From Membranipora membranacea (lineage: Eukaryota > Bryozoa > Gymnolaemata > Cheilostomatida > Membraniporidae), in the NCBI GenBank assembly GCA_914767715.1, contig OU612070.1:25160025-25224024 (forward strand): a stretch of DNA of 64,000 bases, given 5' to 3'. Both the position numbers and the translations under genes were made by a program. Below the pieces are notes generated by a model. The model saw only the letters and a list, made by a program, of their open reading frames with translations. It had not been told where the DNA came from and searched no databases. This document shows positions 1 to 12,043 of the stretch, in pieces (the first letter of the stretch is position 1; every line of letters begins with the position of its first letter).

Positions 1-31
1 GGCATACATTGATTCGACCTCAATTAAGAAG

Positions 32-3000
32 ATGGCTGCTACATCACTAAAAGCACGCAATGTCGGAGGAGAAGATGCCACATACTATGAGTAAGTAATA
101 TTGATATTATAAATCAGCTGATGCATACTTACATGAGCAGGCATCACGTTTTAAACTAAAACCTACCCTGTGTGGGTCAAATTATTGCCATGTAGAGAGC
201 TAGGTTGCGTCGGGGGTAGGCTGCGCCTAACCGTGCTCTGTGCTTTTAGTTGATTACGCTGCTCAAATCTTGGACTACAACTTTTAAAACATACTGGCAG
301 ATAGATATTGACGCTGCCGATCCACTCATATATGTCTGATAGACATACTATCTACAGCAGAGCAGATATACTCAACTTAAAAAACTGCAACAGCAATGGA
401 TTTCAAATTATCAACAAACAGATCTTAGACACTATATCTCAAACTGGTGCAATTAAAGGATTAGCCACTAACAGCAGACAATACACAACAAATAAGAATG
501 GATTACACTCAAAGAAGACTAAACGAGGCTGCAGAGCTGGCAAACATAACACTAGACAAACCACTCAACAATCGACACCAGATCCAATACCTGCACCGAT
601 AGCTAAGAAAACTTCACAGAGCCATCCTGTCGTTCAATACACAAACTGTGGGTCAACATTCCAGTATCGCTAATAAAGAAAAGAAATGTCACCCACACAC
701 CCAGCCTGCTCTATACTAACTGCAGGTGTTAAATACTTTGAAACTTGCAGAATTGCAGGTTTACGCTGAAATACACAAACCAAGCATTATTTGTCTAACC
801 GAGACAATGACAAACAGCAAACTGTTAACATCGATGGATATAAAACCCACTTTTGCCACAGGATAAATAGAATAGGAGGTGTAGGGATTTTCTTGCATGA
901 CCATCTCGATGCAACAACTATATCCTCAGAAACATCCAGCACTTTCTCTGCAATCTGGTTAAAAATAAACATCAAATCCTACTCCCCTATTATAATTGGC
1001 TGTTTGTACCATCCACCTGATGCTGAGCAGTCAAAAACACAACACTATTTGTCGACTACACTATTGAAGTTGCATAAGAAGCACCCAGCGTCAAAGTTCC
1101 TCATAACTGGTGATTTTAATAAATTACCTGTAGAAGATCTATTGGAGCAATTCAACCTGCATGACCTGGTTAATTTCCCTACTAGAGGAAACAACAAACT
1201 AGATCTTGTGTTAACTGATGTAGAGGAATACAATGTAGCTGAAAAATTATCTCCACTCGGCGACAATGATCACTGCTGTGTACTCCTGAATGGACAGCCA
1301 GCAAAACGCAAACGTTACATCCCAGTAAAACAACGCCTCATCACTCCAGGTCACAAGAATGAGTTCTTGGTTTCATTAGCACAACATGATTGGAGTAATG
1401 TTCTCAGCTAGCAAGATGTTCACCAACAGGTTGTTAATCTACACGAATCTATCGATCAGCTCCTCAATAAACATTGTCCATACCAGACTAAAAAACAGCG
1501 ACAGGACAAGCCGCCCTGGATAACAGCAGACATTGAGAAAACCATCACAGCCAGGGACAAAGCATACCGCAAAGGCAGTTCCTGTTACAAGCAGCTCAAG
1601 GCGACGGTTCAGCAAATGGTTCGAACTAGCAAGAGGAAGTTTGTGAGCAAACAACTGAATGACAACAAGAATGCTAAAAAGTGGTGGGCAACTGTAAAAA
1701 AACTCACAACCAACAACGAAAGCAGCCATACAACCAATACAACAATGGTAATAGAAGACAAATGCCTATCCGACTGTGATGTAGCCAAAAATCTCAATTC
1801 ATATTTCAAGAGCGTTGGGGGAGAAGCAAGAAAAGAATCCCCACCTGACACACCCTCGTCATACACTCCTCTACAGGACATCAGTCTTGGTGAGATAAAA
1901 ATGCTGCTCAGTAAAATCGACCGGACCAAGGCATGTAACACTCTAGATTTTCCATCCTGGGTGTCAATAGACGGATGTGAAGACATGTGTATACCGGTAC
2001 AACATATAATCAATACAATGCTAGACTGTGGAGAGTATCCGGATATCTGGAAGAGAGCGGAAGTAAAACCACTGCCTAAAATCATATAGCCTAGCCAATA
2101 CAAAGATTATCGGCCTATATCCTTGTTATTCCATCTCGGAAAACTGGCCGAACAGATCATGATCAACAAAATGCGAGCGAAACTGCAGCAAATAATTGAG
2201 CCAACGCAATATGCATATCAGGAGAAAGTAGGCACCATTGACGCGATACTCCAGCTTGTGGATGACATAACAGCAGATCTCGACAAACTTCAAACCAAAT
2301 ATATCCAGTTAGCATCATTGGACTTTTCCAAAGCCTTTGATCAGCTGCAACCATCCATAGTACTGCAAAAAATGAACGACCACGAATTCCACCCTCAGGT
2401 TATCAGACTCATATCAGACTTCTTGAAAAGACGTAAGCAGTGTGTGAAATTCAACAGCTCCACTTCAGAATACATTGACATAAATGTTGGAGCTCCACAG
2501 GGCACAAAACTCGGGCCAATATTATGGCTCATATATATTAACGATCTCCTGGTTCCTGAGTTCAAAACTGTTAAGTATGCAGATGATAGTACTTTCTATT
2601 TAAGAGTTAGGGACCCTGATAGCCAATCAATTGTACCAGCCATTGAACAGACAGCTCTATGGTCAGCAAACAATCATATGCTCTTGAATGCTGACAAGAC
2701 TGTTATTATGAATTTTTATTTGAACTATTTACAAGAACACCGAAATCCAGTATTATTTGAGAACAACAGCGTCAATCCCTCCCAAGTGATGAAGTTTTTA
2801 GGCATCTACACTCATGACCACCTGACTTTTATTCCACATTTTAATACTATAATCAAAAGCTGCAACTCTAAGTTATTTTTAATGAAACAACTCAAAAAAT
2901 TGGGAATATCCTCGACTGGCTTATGTAATTTTTACTGTGCTAACATTAGATCAGTTCTCAGCTATGGTGCACCAGTTTTTTTTATCAATTTTTATCAGAC

Positions 3001-6000
3001 ACTACCAAATCAAAGCTTGAGCATGTTCAAGACACTGCCACCAGAATTATTTTCCCTTATGCGCCATATGGCGATAGGCTGGATATGCTGGATATGATTC
3101 CACTTGATGATTTTATTATACGTCAAGCTACCACGCATTTTAGTAAGGTGGCCAACAGCTGTGCACATCCGCTACATGATAGAATCATTTTTAACTCCAG
3201 GAGATCCTCTCGATGCCATACTGTTTTTAGGCCTAAGAAAGCAAGGACAGAGAAGAGGAATAGCAGTTTTTTTACATTTTATATGAATTATTATAACTCT
3301 GGACACAAATTTTAGTTTTTTAAATGCTGCAAACATTCAAGTACTATCATTGATGTTTCCCACTTCAAAGGATAATTAAGAATGTAAAATAAACTCAACT
3401 CAACTAAACCGCAAGAAAAGTTTGATAGCTGTAATTTATGTAAATTTTGTTGTTTACAGTGAAGATGTGGCCACCACTTATGCAGAGCTGCCGGCACAAG
3501 CTCCATGGTGGGAGCATTGTGAGACATACACAACTAAACTGCTTCTAGGTAAGTCCCATAGTCTACATTATTTATATTTGGAGGTAATTTTTAGGTTATG
3601 CATTCTACATTCGATTTGTTCTGGAAGAGCCTAAATCGTGGACATAGTAAAAATATCTGTGGAGAATAAACTCAATATACTCTAGCCGCTGCCTTGGCCG
3701 CTGCCTTGTTGCTGCTACTGCTATTTTTTTACAAAACAAAATAAGTAGCCGCGTGAGAAGGCTCAATATACTCAACATAGGGATATTAATTTCTCTGTGC
3801 TCATTTCATATAAAACCCCATCCAGACTCAAAATTTACAAATAAGCTAACCGCTTCAACACAGTGGAATAACCAACTACTGACTCTTAATTGTAGGAGAT
3901 ATTAAAGGACTCAGTGTATTAGATCTGGGCTGTGGTGAAGGAAGATCTGTGAGAAACATGTTATCCTGGGGTGCGGCTAAGGTAAGTACCCTCTGTTCAG
4001 TTAAGGTGTGTCGGTAAGTCAGGTAAGTACACCCTGTGAAGCCAATGTAAGTAGACTATGTTACTATGATATTAACCATCTCTTCAGCTAAGGTATGTAC
4101 ACTAGGCTTGATTTAGGTAAGTACCCTCTCTTCAGCCGAAGTAAGTACCATATATTCAGCACAGGTTATTGAGACTCATGTAGCTGTAAGCGATATTTTT
4201 TCTGGCATCCAATTGTAAAATAATTCATCATTATTAATTAAGGTTTTGACACCAATGTTGACCGAATCAGATATTTTATATATCGTTGGAAAGCTAATCT
4301 AACACTGTTTCCGAAAATATTGGTTTCAGCATGACATCATGTCATGGCTTAGTGCTATTTGATAAAAGGCAGGACAATCGTCTTTGAGGAGGACTTTTTA
4401 GAACGATGCGGTGCAGATACAATGACTCATATCGGAATTTCAACTTAGTAATGTTTACAAGACACCTGTGAAGCACCCATAAGGGGCGATTCCTGGATCA
4501 TGTGGCATTGCACACCAGAGGAAAAATCATGTTTTAGGTCGCTTTGGTTTAATGGATGAGGATCCAATGTGGTGCAAACCACATGTAGAAAAGACAGGTT
4601 ATTTACTGTGGGAAGACCCTATGCTACATGTTATTTATTAGTCATGACATGTAGCATAGGGTCCTCCCACAGTAAATGTCCTAAAAAATCCTCAACAACG
4701 ACGATTTTCCTGCCTTTTATCAAAATAACACAACGCCGTGACATGATGTCATGCTGAAACCAATCTTTTTCAGAATCAGTGTTCGATTAGCTTTTCAACC
4801 ATATATAAAATATCCAACTCAGTCAATGTTGGTATCATAACCTTAAACCTTTGTTGAGGTATGTATTTAATTCAGATAAATTCAGTCCACCACTCTAGTA
4901 GGAGTTCATGGTCACTCTGAGTGGTAACAACCGTGCTTAGGTACTCGTCACCCTCAGAGGAACCCTGGATTCAATGATTTAAACACACTGGCAAATGTTG
5001 CAACCTCAGCGGTTCCTCGATAGGTTTTTATATACACATCAATCCTTTCAGGATCAGCTGAGGCTTAAATGTTAGTAATGTGATCGCAATGCAAACCGCT
5101 CTGCCCTCTGAGGTTGCAAACTCTGAGAATCAGATGAGGCTGCTGTCAACATATATGTTTAAAATGGTGATGTTGTGCAATCCTTTGAGGTTACAACCGC
5201 CATGTGTGTTTTGACCATTATACCCTCGCCTCCCATTGCTCAAACAATCATAAAACAAGTTATTTACCGAGTTTATTTTAACATAGAATCGTGATAGAGT
5301 ATCTCCTGTTTGTCTTTCAGGGAGTGGGCGTGGATATATCTGAGCACATGGTAAATATAGCCAGAAGTAAACACACAGCTAATACGGAGTTTCATGTTAT
5401 GTGCAGTACAGAGTCTAAACTTCCTGAGACTCTACAGCAGAAGTTTGATCTGGTCACCAGTTTCTGGGTGATGCAGGTAAGTAGAACACCCCCCCTCACC
5501 TTCTCCATATATTATCTGTTTTCTTAGTGTTAGAGATATATGATTAACACATTTCGTATCGGCTAGTCAAGACGAGACCTACTGAGCCACAAAACACCAG
5601 CAGCTAGATAACGCCCTACGCATGATGATAACCTACCTTTCCATGCTGAATCAAAAACCACAGGCACTTATGCTTCATTGAAGTGTCCCTCTCTATGTCC
5701 TTACTTTGTGATGACATACACAGTAACCATCAACAATAAGGCTTACATATCATAATCACCATAGGCCATCAAGGTCAGTCACCTCCTGTGGCATTTTGTG
5801 TTTGATATCAACATGATGTCAAGATCACTATTATTGTGGACATGCCAACATTTTATTGAAGTTTTAACATCTTGTGTCTTGATGAGCATTGTGCACACAG
5901 AAGATGCCAATAGAAAGTGGCACTAATATGACATAGCACCCAAATATTGGCAGCTTTTGGGCGTTCTGCTGTACTTAATTTGGAAAAAGTCAGACAAAGT

Positions 6001-9000
6001 TTGTTGGTAGTTTCTGTGTGCTCAATTGTCTTTCAATGCGCCTTTATATGTGAAAACTCTCAAAAATATGTTTATGCATCCACTAGTCCTTAAGACAGCA
6101 TATTGGACGTTGTGTAAAACAATCCTAAATCTACTTGTCTTCAATGGTCGAAAATGATAATGATATATAGCTAGATTAAAATCATGATGCAGTTTGGTTA
6201 TGTTTTTACAGTATATGAGTAATTATAGCGAGCTACGCTCACATATACAGGCAGCCTATAACTCTCTGAAGAATGGAGGGAGTTTTTGTAGTATTGTGTC
6301 TGCATATTCAGACAAGTTCCCTCTCAAAGGAGAAAATAGACTGATGACGGGTAAGCAAAACTTTTCATATTCATACCAAAACCCCTCCCCCAACTCTTTA
6401 ATGGAAGTTAGTCAGGAATTATTGCCATTTTTCTCGCTTTGCGTGAGCAGTTACAGGGAAGTTCTCAAGCCTTTCTGTATGGCGAACATAAATAACTGAT
6501 GTTGGTAAACTCATGCAGAAATGACAAGTATGTTGAACACGCAGGGTCTGTAAACTGTAATTTGATAAACAACAAATATTTGCACTCAGCCTGACACAAA
6601 TACCATCAATCAACTTAATAAATATTCAATAAAAGAAATTGTGATGTATGGAAACAGCTCATCAAACTGCTTTCAAATCGGAAATAATCCATTTAAATCA
6701 GTCAGTATCAGTTCAGCAGCGCTGTGGTTGTGTTAATGAACACAAGGTCAGGCATTTAGACTGAATATCGTATATACCACCCTGAAATATGCAGAATCTG
6801 TGTGACGTGACAGATCCAGCGGATTTGCGTCTTTGAACAGTCCTATTCGCAATGGCAGAAAATTAATCTTGTCATATAGGCTCATATAGGCCAATGAGAC
6901 ATTCCGTAATTTGATGTCAATTATTAATTTCCTTCTGAGCAAACCTCGGATAAATCTCCGTCATAACAAATAAGAGAAAGAGCATGAAGCTGAGGTTCTA
7001 AAATTGAAACAGGATATCAGTCATCAGCCACCAAGTAAAGTTATTTTACCACAAAATCTTTTTCCTATTTGTAAGTTACTTGAATGAATGAGTAGATGAA
7101 GGTCAATTACTGGATGTGTCAGCATATGGTTGCTGTAGAAGCAGAGCCGGAAGGGCAACTGTAGGCCTGAACGCAGTATAAGGATCCCCCTCTGCCTCTG
7201 CCTGAAAAAAGAGTAGCTGACAAGGGCGGGCTTGGGTATAGGTTATCTACCCACACAAGTAGGAGGTGGCTCAGTGGTTAGAGCGCCGACCCTTCAGCAT
7301 GCAAGTGTTGAAGGTCGTGGGTTCGAATCCCGCTGCAGTCTACTGACTACTGGGAGTTGTTGGACCCCCAGGTGTGCTCCGACCTGCCTAAAAACTGAGA
7401 GCAAATTGGCGCAGTCATTGCAGCCTCGCCCGATGTGGCGAGTGACGAACCCTTGCAATTTTAACCAACATTTAACCAACAAGCCTCCTGAGCACATTGA
7501 ATAGGGCGATCAACTGATACTTAGTATATAGAGAGAAGAAAACAGAACTCCAACACTGGCAAAATGGATCAAAACTTGATCTAGGCTAACATAATCCTCT
7601 GACACATTCCATAAATAGTAGTCTGAGCCCCCCAGACTTTTGCACCCCCCCCCCCCACGAGTCAAATAATAATATACATCCTTGAAAACTCCTTGAACTC
7701 TTGATGAAGATGAACAACGAATATTATTTGCACACACAAATTCCATCAATCAACATAATCAATATGCCATAGAATAATTGTGCAGTATAAAAGTGGCTTG
7801 AAAAATGTGTGCTTCCTCATCAAGTTGGAAGTTGTGATCTATTGAAAAATCTGTCAGAATTAGAGCTTTGGTTGTAGTAATCAAGGTTGGGCATATCTCC
7901 TGAATATTATTGGAAACGTTAAGAAGAGGTATACACACGAAGGTGCTGGGGGCTGGAACAATCAACCTTGAAAGCTCCCCCGATGGGATTCGAACCCACA
8001 ACTCTTGCAGCACTAATCGCCTGGCATGAATAGCAAGCGTGCTAATAGTCTAAGTGCTCAGACTCCAAGGCGCAGGGAGTAACCTGCGCCAGGCGAACTC
8101 CCTGGCGCAGGTAACTTCCTGCACCTAGGAATCTGAGCACTTAGACCAGCGTGCTAACCGCTTGCGCCATCTCACCATCCCAAAAAAAGAATGGGTTGAT
8201 GGCGCTAATTAGCATGCCTGCTATTCACTACTCAGAGTTGTGTTCTCTCGTTCCAAAGCTCATTCCACTCCACCACTGCCACCCTATGCAACACAGCATA
8301 CGTGTTAGGGTTGTAGGCCTTACATGTCCCATTGCTGGGACCCCTTGTAGTGAGTTTTTAGCTGTCTTTCCAGCTTGTCAGCATGTCTTTCCATGCAGTC
8401 ACATGTCTTTCCATGATTCAGTCAGAAGACAAGTACACAGAAGAGGTATACACCCGAGGGTGTTGGGGCTGGAACAATCAACCTTGAAAGCTCCCCCAAT
8501 GGGATTAGAACCCTCAACTCTTACTCTCGTCCCATAGCTCATCTGCACTTTATGACAATGCTTCCAATGATGGCTTACCTGAAAAATCTGACCAAAATGT
8601 GTATCAAATTTCAGTGCAGGGCCATAGTTTAAAAATGGTAGGGGTGGGGCAAATCCTTGAGGGTCTGAAGAACACCATGTTGGGTATTGTAAGCTCCACC
8701 TGAGTCCCCAGTCCCAAATGAGCTGATTCTGAGATGGAATATTCAATTACAGCACTTTTAAGCCACTCTATTCAGCTTTCTAGGGGAGTCAGAGCGCCCC
8801 TACCTCCCCTCAAACTATGAGCCTGCAGTATAATCCTGTTAGTATGAAATTCCCGTTAATACAGACACCTGAGTGTGGTCCTGCTCAGCCTCATGTTTTT
8901 ATACCCAGTCAATATGAAATTGCAACTGTTATTCGAAGTTGTCTAGCGTGCTTTCACATGCCCTATTCTCGATCGGAGAAAAACAATCTTGTCGGATAGG

Positions 9001-11699
9001 CTCATGTTAGCCACTTATACACTCCATAATTTGATGTCAACTATTAAAATCACTCCAAGTCAATCAATTAACTCCTTGTTGATAGTGTTGTTTTTGATAC
9101 AAAAGAGTGATGATAATTTTAAGTTGTCTTTTCTGATTAAAGAAGAATGTAACTCCTTGTACCTATGTTTGTTAACAGTAAAGAGGTGATTATGATCTAA
9201 ATTTTGCAAAACTGATACTCCTAAGCCTGCTAATCCAATTCAGTGGTTAATTCTGCTCACTCAGGCATCATTGTTCTCTTGCCATTACCACCATAACACA
9301 TTACAATAAATAAGATGTCTCTTTAGGTAGAAGAGAAAGTTTGTTTCTCATTTCCATGAATTACACTCGACATCCGTTGGTAAAGCATGCAAGTTGGCAA
9401 TTTTATAATTTGTAAAGTTCATTATTAGAGGAAATTTCTTTGGTCTCCAGGTGTCTCAATTAAGTGACTTGCACTGTAATTGCAGTATATTGCATTCTAT
9501 CACTCGTGACCACACAACAAAAACGTGAGGTCACAATTAGCTATGATCCTGTGATGGTCCAACTAAAGAATATCCTCACATAAACCAGGTCCCTAATTAT
9601 CACCTTTCAATATCAGTTTTGCTATTTCACAGATCCAGAGCTACATCAAGTAGTAGACCTTCAGCAAAGGGAAATTTTTTGCAATTGGTGGTCAATTGTG
9701 AGGCATGACAGAGTGTAGGACCATGACAAATTATTGGTACAAAACTCTTCTTGTTAAAAATGACACTTTTACATGTTCTATTCATAATAGGAGAAAACTA
9801 ATCTTGTCACAAATGCTCATGTAAGCCACTGAGACATTCCGTAATTTGATATCAACTATTAATATCCTTCTGAGCAAACCTTAGATAAACCTCCATCATA
9901 ACAAATAAGGAAAGAAGTTGAGACAGGATGTCAGTCGTAACTCTCTCAGTAAAGTTATTCACCACAAAATCTGTTCTTTTTATAAGGCCATAGCCGAGAC
10001 CAAATCGTGAGTGGTATGCTTTTATTGCCTTGGGTCAATAGCTCGATATATATCAAGTTATTGACCCCAGGCAGTAGCAGTAGTGTAGCCTGGGGCCAAA
10101 TAGGAGAAAAATAATATAGCCATATAGGCTCACATTATAAGTAGTCAAATGGTAATATTACAACTACCGTTACATAAACTTTATTCAAAATACTTTGGAG
10201 TATAATTATAGCGTATAGTTTAAACAATAAAGTTGAATGCAGTGCAAGAATTTAAAAATAGGTAAACAAACTGGGTGCTGCTGATTTTTCATGATGACCA
10301 GATAAGGACTGATGTCTACTACCCAACAATAATATAGGTATCTCTATTAGGGCTGTGCAAGATTAAAGAAAATTGATCTTAATCTTGACATGTTCAGTTA
10401 ATCTGCGATTACTCTTACTTTTAATCTTCCCATCTGGTTGATTGCCGGACCACTCATCGAAGAAGAAATCAAGCAATAAAAATTTTTTTTATATAGATAT
10501 GGACTTACGATGAGCTTTCCTCTCAAATATGGAACTTTTGTTGAGTGATTGAGTAATTATTTTTATAGCTACATGTAAATGTAACCACCTCTAGTTTAGG
10601 GTTTGGAAAATTTGACAAAACTTTTAAACCTTTTTCTTACAATCAGCATAGTTCTATACTTTTCATCTCGAAATTACATGTTCTCATTGGCCTCAACAGC
10701 CAATAAAATGGAGAAAAAAAAATTAAATTTTTTTTTTTTAAAGATAAAAAGTAATCTTTGAGTAAATCAGATGAATCTTAATATGAATTAATCGTGTTAA
10801 TCTTCTAAATAATGCGATTTTTTTCCCTGCCCTAGTATCTATATATCTACTTATCTATTTATGTTTTATAGTGAGGTTTGAGAGACAGAGTATAGAGGAG
10901 TTTTCCCCTCTTGATAGTTATCTGGGGCTAACAGATAATAGTCCAGGAGTTCTCCTCTCAATCTATTCACTTTATCCTCAGACTATAGAGTCTGTGCTCA
11001 AGGTGAGATGTGAAACAATCATTCATATGTTGAATAATTTACTGAAGGTCATTATATGGATGAATATTCATGTCAATTTTAAATTTTATAACTTGAATCA
11101 GCACACATCAGTTTAACCTAGATCAAGTTAGATCTGGTTATTCTGCATATTAAATGGTTCACAAGTCTGATAAGCTGTCGCTGGATGGAGGGCAGCAAAT
11201 CCCTGTACAGAGAAATTAGATCAAACTTGTTCTGGTCAGGGAGTGCTCTCAATTCCCTGTTTATTAATTTTTGAATACATCTAAAATCATTATTGATTAG
11301 AAGTTATCCTCCTAGAATAAATGAGAGGATAAATCCCACAAAATAATTCATGGGTAATAATTCATGGTGAGTATGCTTTATAGTTATAATGTTCTTTGCT
11401 GACTATTTGATAATGATAAAGGGATTATTTGAAACTAGTGGATGTCAGTCAGTGTAGTAATATGATCAACAGAGTTATTAATACCAACAAGTCGCAGGCA
11501 TATTTCCACAATATTCAACATTGAATCAGGTTTTTACTCTGAATAACATCGTAATTTATATTGATAATTTTAGGAGGTAGGGTTCAGTGAGATTGAAACA
11601 ATGCCGATGGGTTTGTCTAAAGAGGGAGAAGAATTCTACACAAAAGAGGCGGTAGATGAAAGCTTTAGTCATGTATTTATATTCAGAGCTAAGAAGTGA
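32..11699 (+). CDS. Class I SAM-dependent methyltransferase, seven exons
   Basis: Exons read as 32-90, 3460-3548, 3896-3981, 5321-5476, 6212-6350, 10872-11002 and 11574-11699; all phases join and give about 261 residues. Motif I is clear in exon 3 (VLDLGCGEGRSV), the acidic post-I residue in exon 4 (GVGVDISEHMV), and the motif II/III area spans exons 4-5 (FDLVTSFWVMQ, then SLKNGGSFC). This is the Rossmann-type methyltransferase fold that binds S-adenosylmethionine; the methyl acceptor cannot be told. The ATG at 32 has a good context, but the frame stays open to base 1, so the true start may lie outside the window. Intron 1 holds a 3-kb LINE and intron 5 is 4.5 kb of repeats. The protein ends FIFRAKK. 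I find no targeting signal, so it is probably cytosolic. Family assignment is firm; substrate is unknown. Confidence 0.85.
300..3415 (+). mobile_element. Decayed CR1/L2-like LINE in intron 1 of the methyltransferase
   Basis: A non-LTR retrotransposon in the same orientation as the host gene. An N-terminal LINE-like segment (about 308-670, with RGCRAG) is followed by an AP-endonuclease domain at about 791-1411 (motifs GDFN and an SPLGDNDH end). A linker follows, then a reverse transcriptase at about 2100-3000 with LDFSKAFDQ, GAPQGTKLGP and KYADDSTFY, where YADD is the polymerase site. The open frame is broken at about 1411 and 2087 and again after 3090, so it is a dead copy. The 3' end finishes in short CAACT-type repeats near 3385-3405. 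I could not define a target-site duplication. Confidence 0.88.
4238..4846. mobile_element. 609-bp inverted-repeat element bounded by TTAA (piggyBac-type MITE candidate)
   Basis: The left arm (4238 to about 4395) reappears in reverse complement at about 4700-4846. It includes GGTTTTGACACCAATGTTGA against GGTTATGATACCAACATTGA and a shared block around GACATGATGTCATG. Both ends are TTAA. A second, inner hairpin pairs about 4595-4625 with 4648-4680 (ACCCTATGCTACATG). It has no coding frame. TTAA targets are typical of piggyBac, but the tetranucleotide could also be part of the terminal repeat. It lies in intron 3 of the methyltransferase. Confidence 0.72.
6860..7075. repeat. Dispersed repeat, copy 1
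   Basis: This stretch matches about 9775-9985 over roughly 200 bp (shared blocks GACATTCCGTAATTTGAT, CCTTCTGAGCAAACC, CATAACAAATAAG, AGTAAAGTTATT, CACAAAATCT). It also matches 8965-9060 over about 90 bp. All copies are in the same orientation within intron 5 of the methyltransferase. No coding content is seen, and the class is unknown. Confidence 0.7.
7250..7490 (+). mobile_element. tRNA-derived SINE
   Basis: The head contains an A box (GGCTCAGTGGTTAGAGCG, 7267-7284) and a B box (GGGTTCGAATCCCGC, 7319-7333) at tRNA spacing, so it has an internal RNA polymerase III promoter. The supposed anticodon arm is a 10-bp stem rather than a 5-bp stem with a 7-base loop, and there is no convincing acceptor stem. 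It is therefore a SINE and not a working tRNA gene. An unrelated body of about 150 bp follows and ends in repeated TTTAACCAACA. Confidence 0.75.
7920..8200 (-). mobile_element. Second tRNA-derived SINE, split by a MITE
   Basis: On the minus strand the head starts near 8180 with an A box (TGGCGCAAGCGGTTAGCACGC). The B box (GTGGGTTCGAATCCCATC) lies at about 7979-7998. The two are separated by the MITE at 8046-8148, which sits between duplicated GCGTGCTAA. A related body segment recurs at 8440-8520, so this is a dispersed family. Confidence 0.72.
8046..8148. mobile_element. Foldback MITE with 9-bp target-site duplication, family M1 copy 1
   Basis: The element is almost wholly palindromic. Its ends are TAGTCTAAGTGCTCAGA and the reverse complement of TCTGAGCACTTAGACCA, with inner arms containing GCGCAGGGAGTAAC. 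It is flanked by perfect 9-bp direct repeats GCGTGCTAA (8037-8045 and 8149-8157). A 9-bp duplication is the usual mark of Mutator-like transposases. A second copy with its own different 9-bp duplication is at 16356-16480. Confidence 0.88.
8440..8530 (-). mobile_element. Truncated SINE fragment
   Basis: It repeats the body of the SINE at 7920-8000 (AGAAGAGGTATACAC, then GGCTGGAACAATCAACCTTG, then AAAGCTCCCCC). The B-box region has decayed (GGGATTAGAACCC) and the tRNA head is lost. Confidence 0.65.
9770..9990. repeat. Dispersed repeat, copy 3
   Basis: Direct-orientation copy of the repeat at 6860-7075; a shorter copy lies at 8965-9060. All are in the large intron 5 of the methyltransferase, which has clearly grown by repeat insertion. 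Confidence 0.65.
10022..10076. repeat. Palindrome of about 54 bp
   Basis: The arms TATTGCCTTGGGTCAATA and TATTGACCCCAGGCAGTA pair around a central GATATATATC. No flanking direct repeat is seen. It is a possible foldback-element core. Confidence 0.6.
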
Positions 11700-11822
11700 A
11701 GTGCTCAGATACACCCACTGAGGTGTATATATTCCATATCAGTGGATACACCCTTATCTACAAAGTAAAGTCAGATATCACCTGGTGTCTCAGCCTGCAG
11801 ATTATCAGTCAGCTTTTCACAT

Positions 11823-11848
11823 CAATGAACTGAAGAGGGAGTTCATTG
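11823..11848. mobile_element. 26-bp stem-loop with 7-bp flanking repeats, family S copy 1
   Basis: It begins CAATGAACT, ends AGTTCATTG, and has a loop containing GAGGGAG. It is flanked by TTCACAT at 11816-11822 and 11849-11855; the repeat can also be read as 9 bp, TTCACATCA. The same hairpin recurs at 22284-22304 and 56963-56980. Confidence 0.6.
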
Positions 11849-12037
11849 TTCACATCATAGTTGAGAAAGTTATCAATGTTTTGAACTATACCTGTATCAA
11901 GTTTTAATATATACCAAATAGGTTATCGACATAAGCGTCTGCTGCTTAGCAATTATTTAGCAATCGTTATGATAATGCACTAACAGGAGTTAAATATGCT
12001 GATTTTATAAGACTATATTTTTATTAATTGCTCAACA

Positions 12038-12043
12038 AATAAA
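12038..12043 (+). terminator. Probable poly(A) signal of the methyltransferase
   Basis: AATAAA 339 bp after the stop codon, in an AT-rich 3' region. Confidence 0.45.

Noticed and set aside
7258-7342. Functional tRNA gene
   Set aside because: A and B boxes are good, but the anticodon arm is a 10-bp stem, the acceptor stem does not pair, and a SINE-type body follows.
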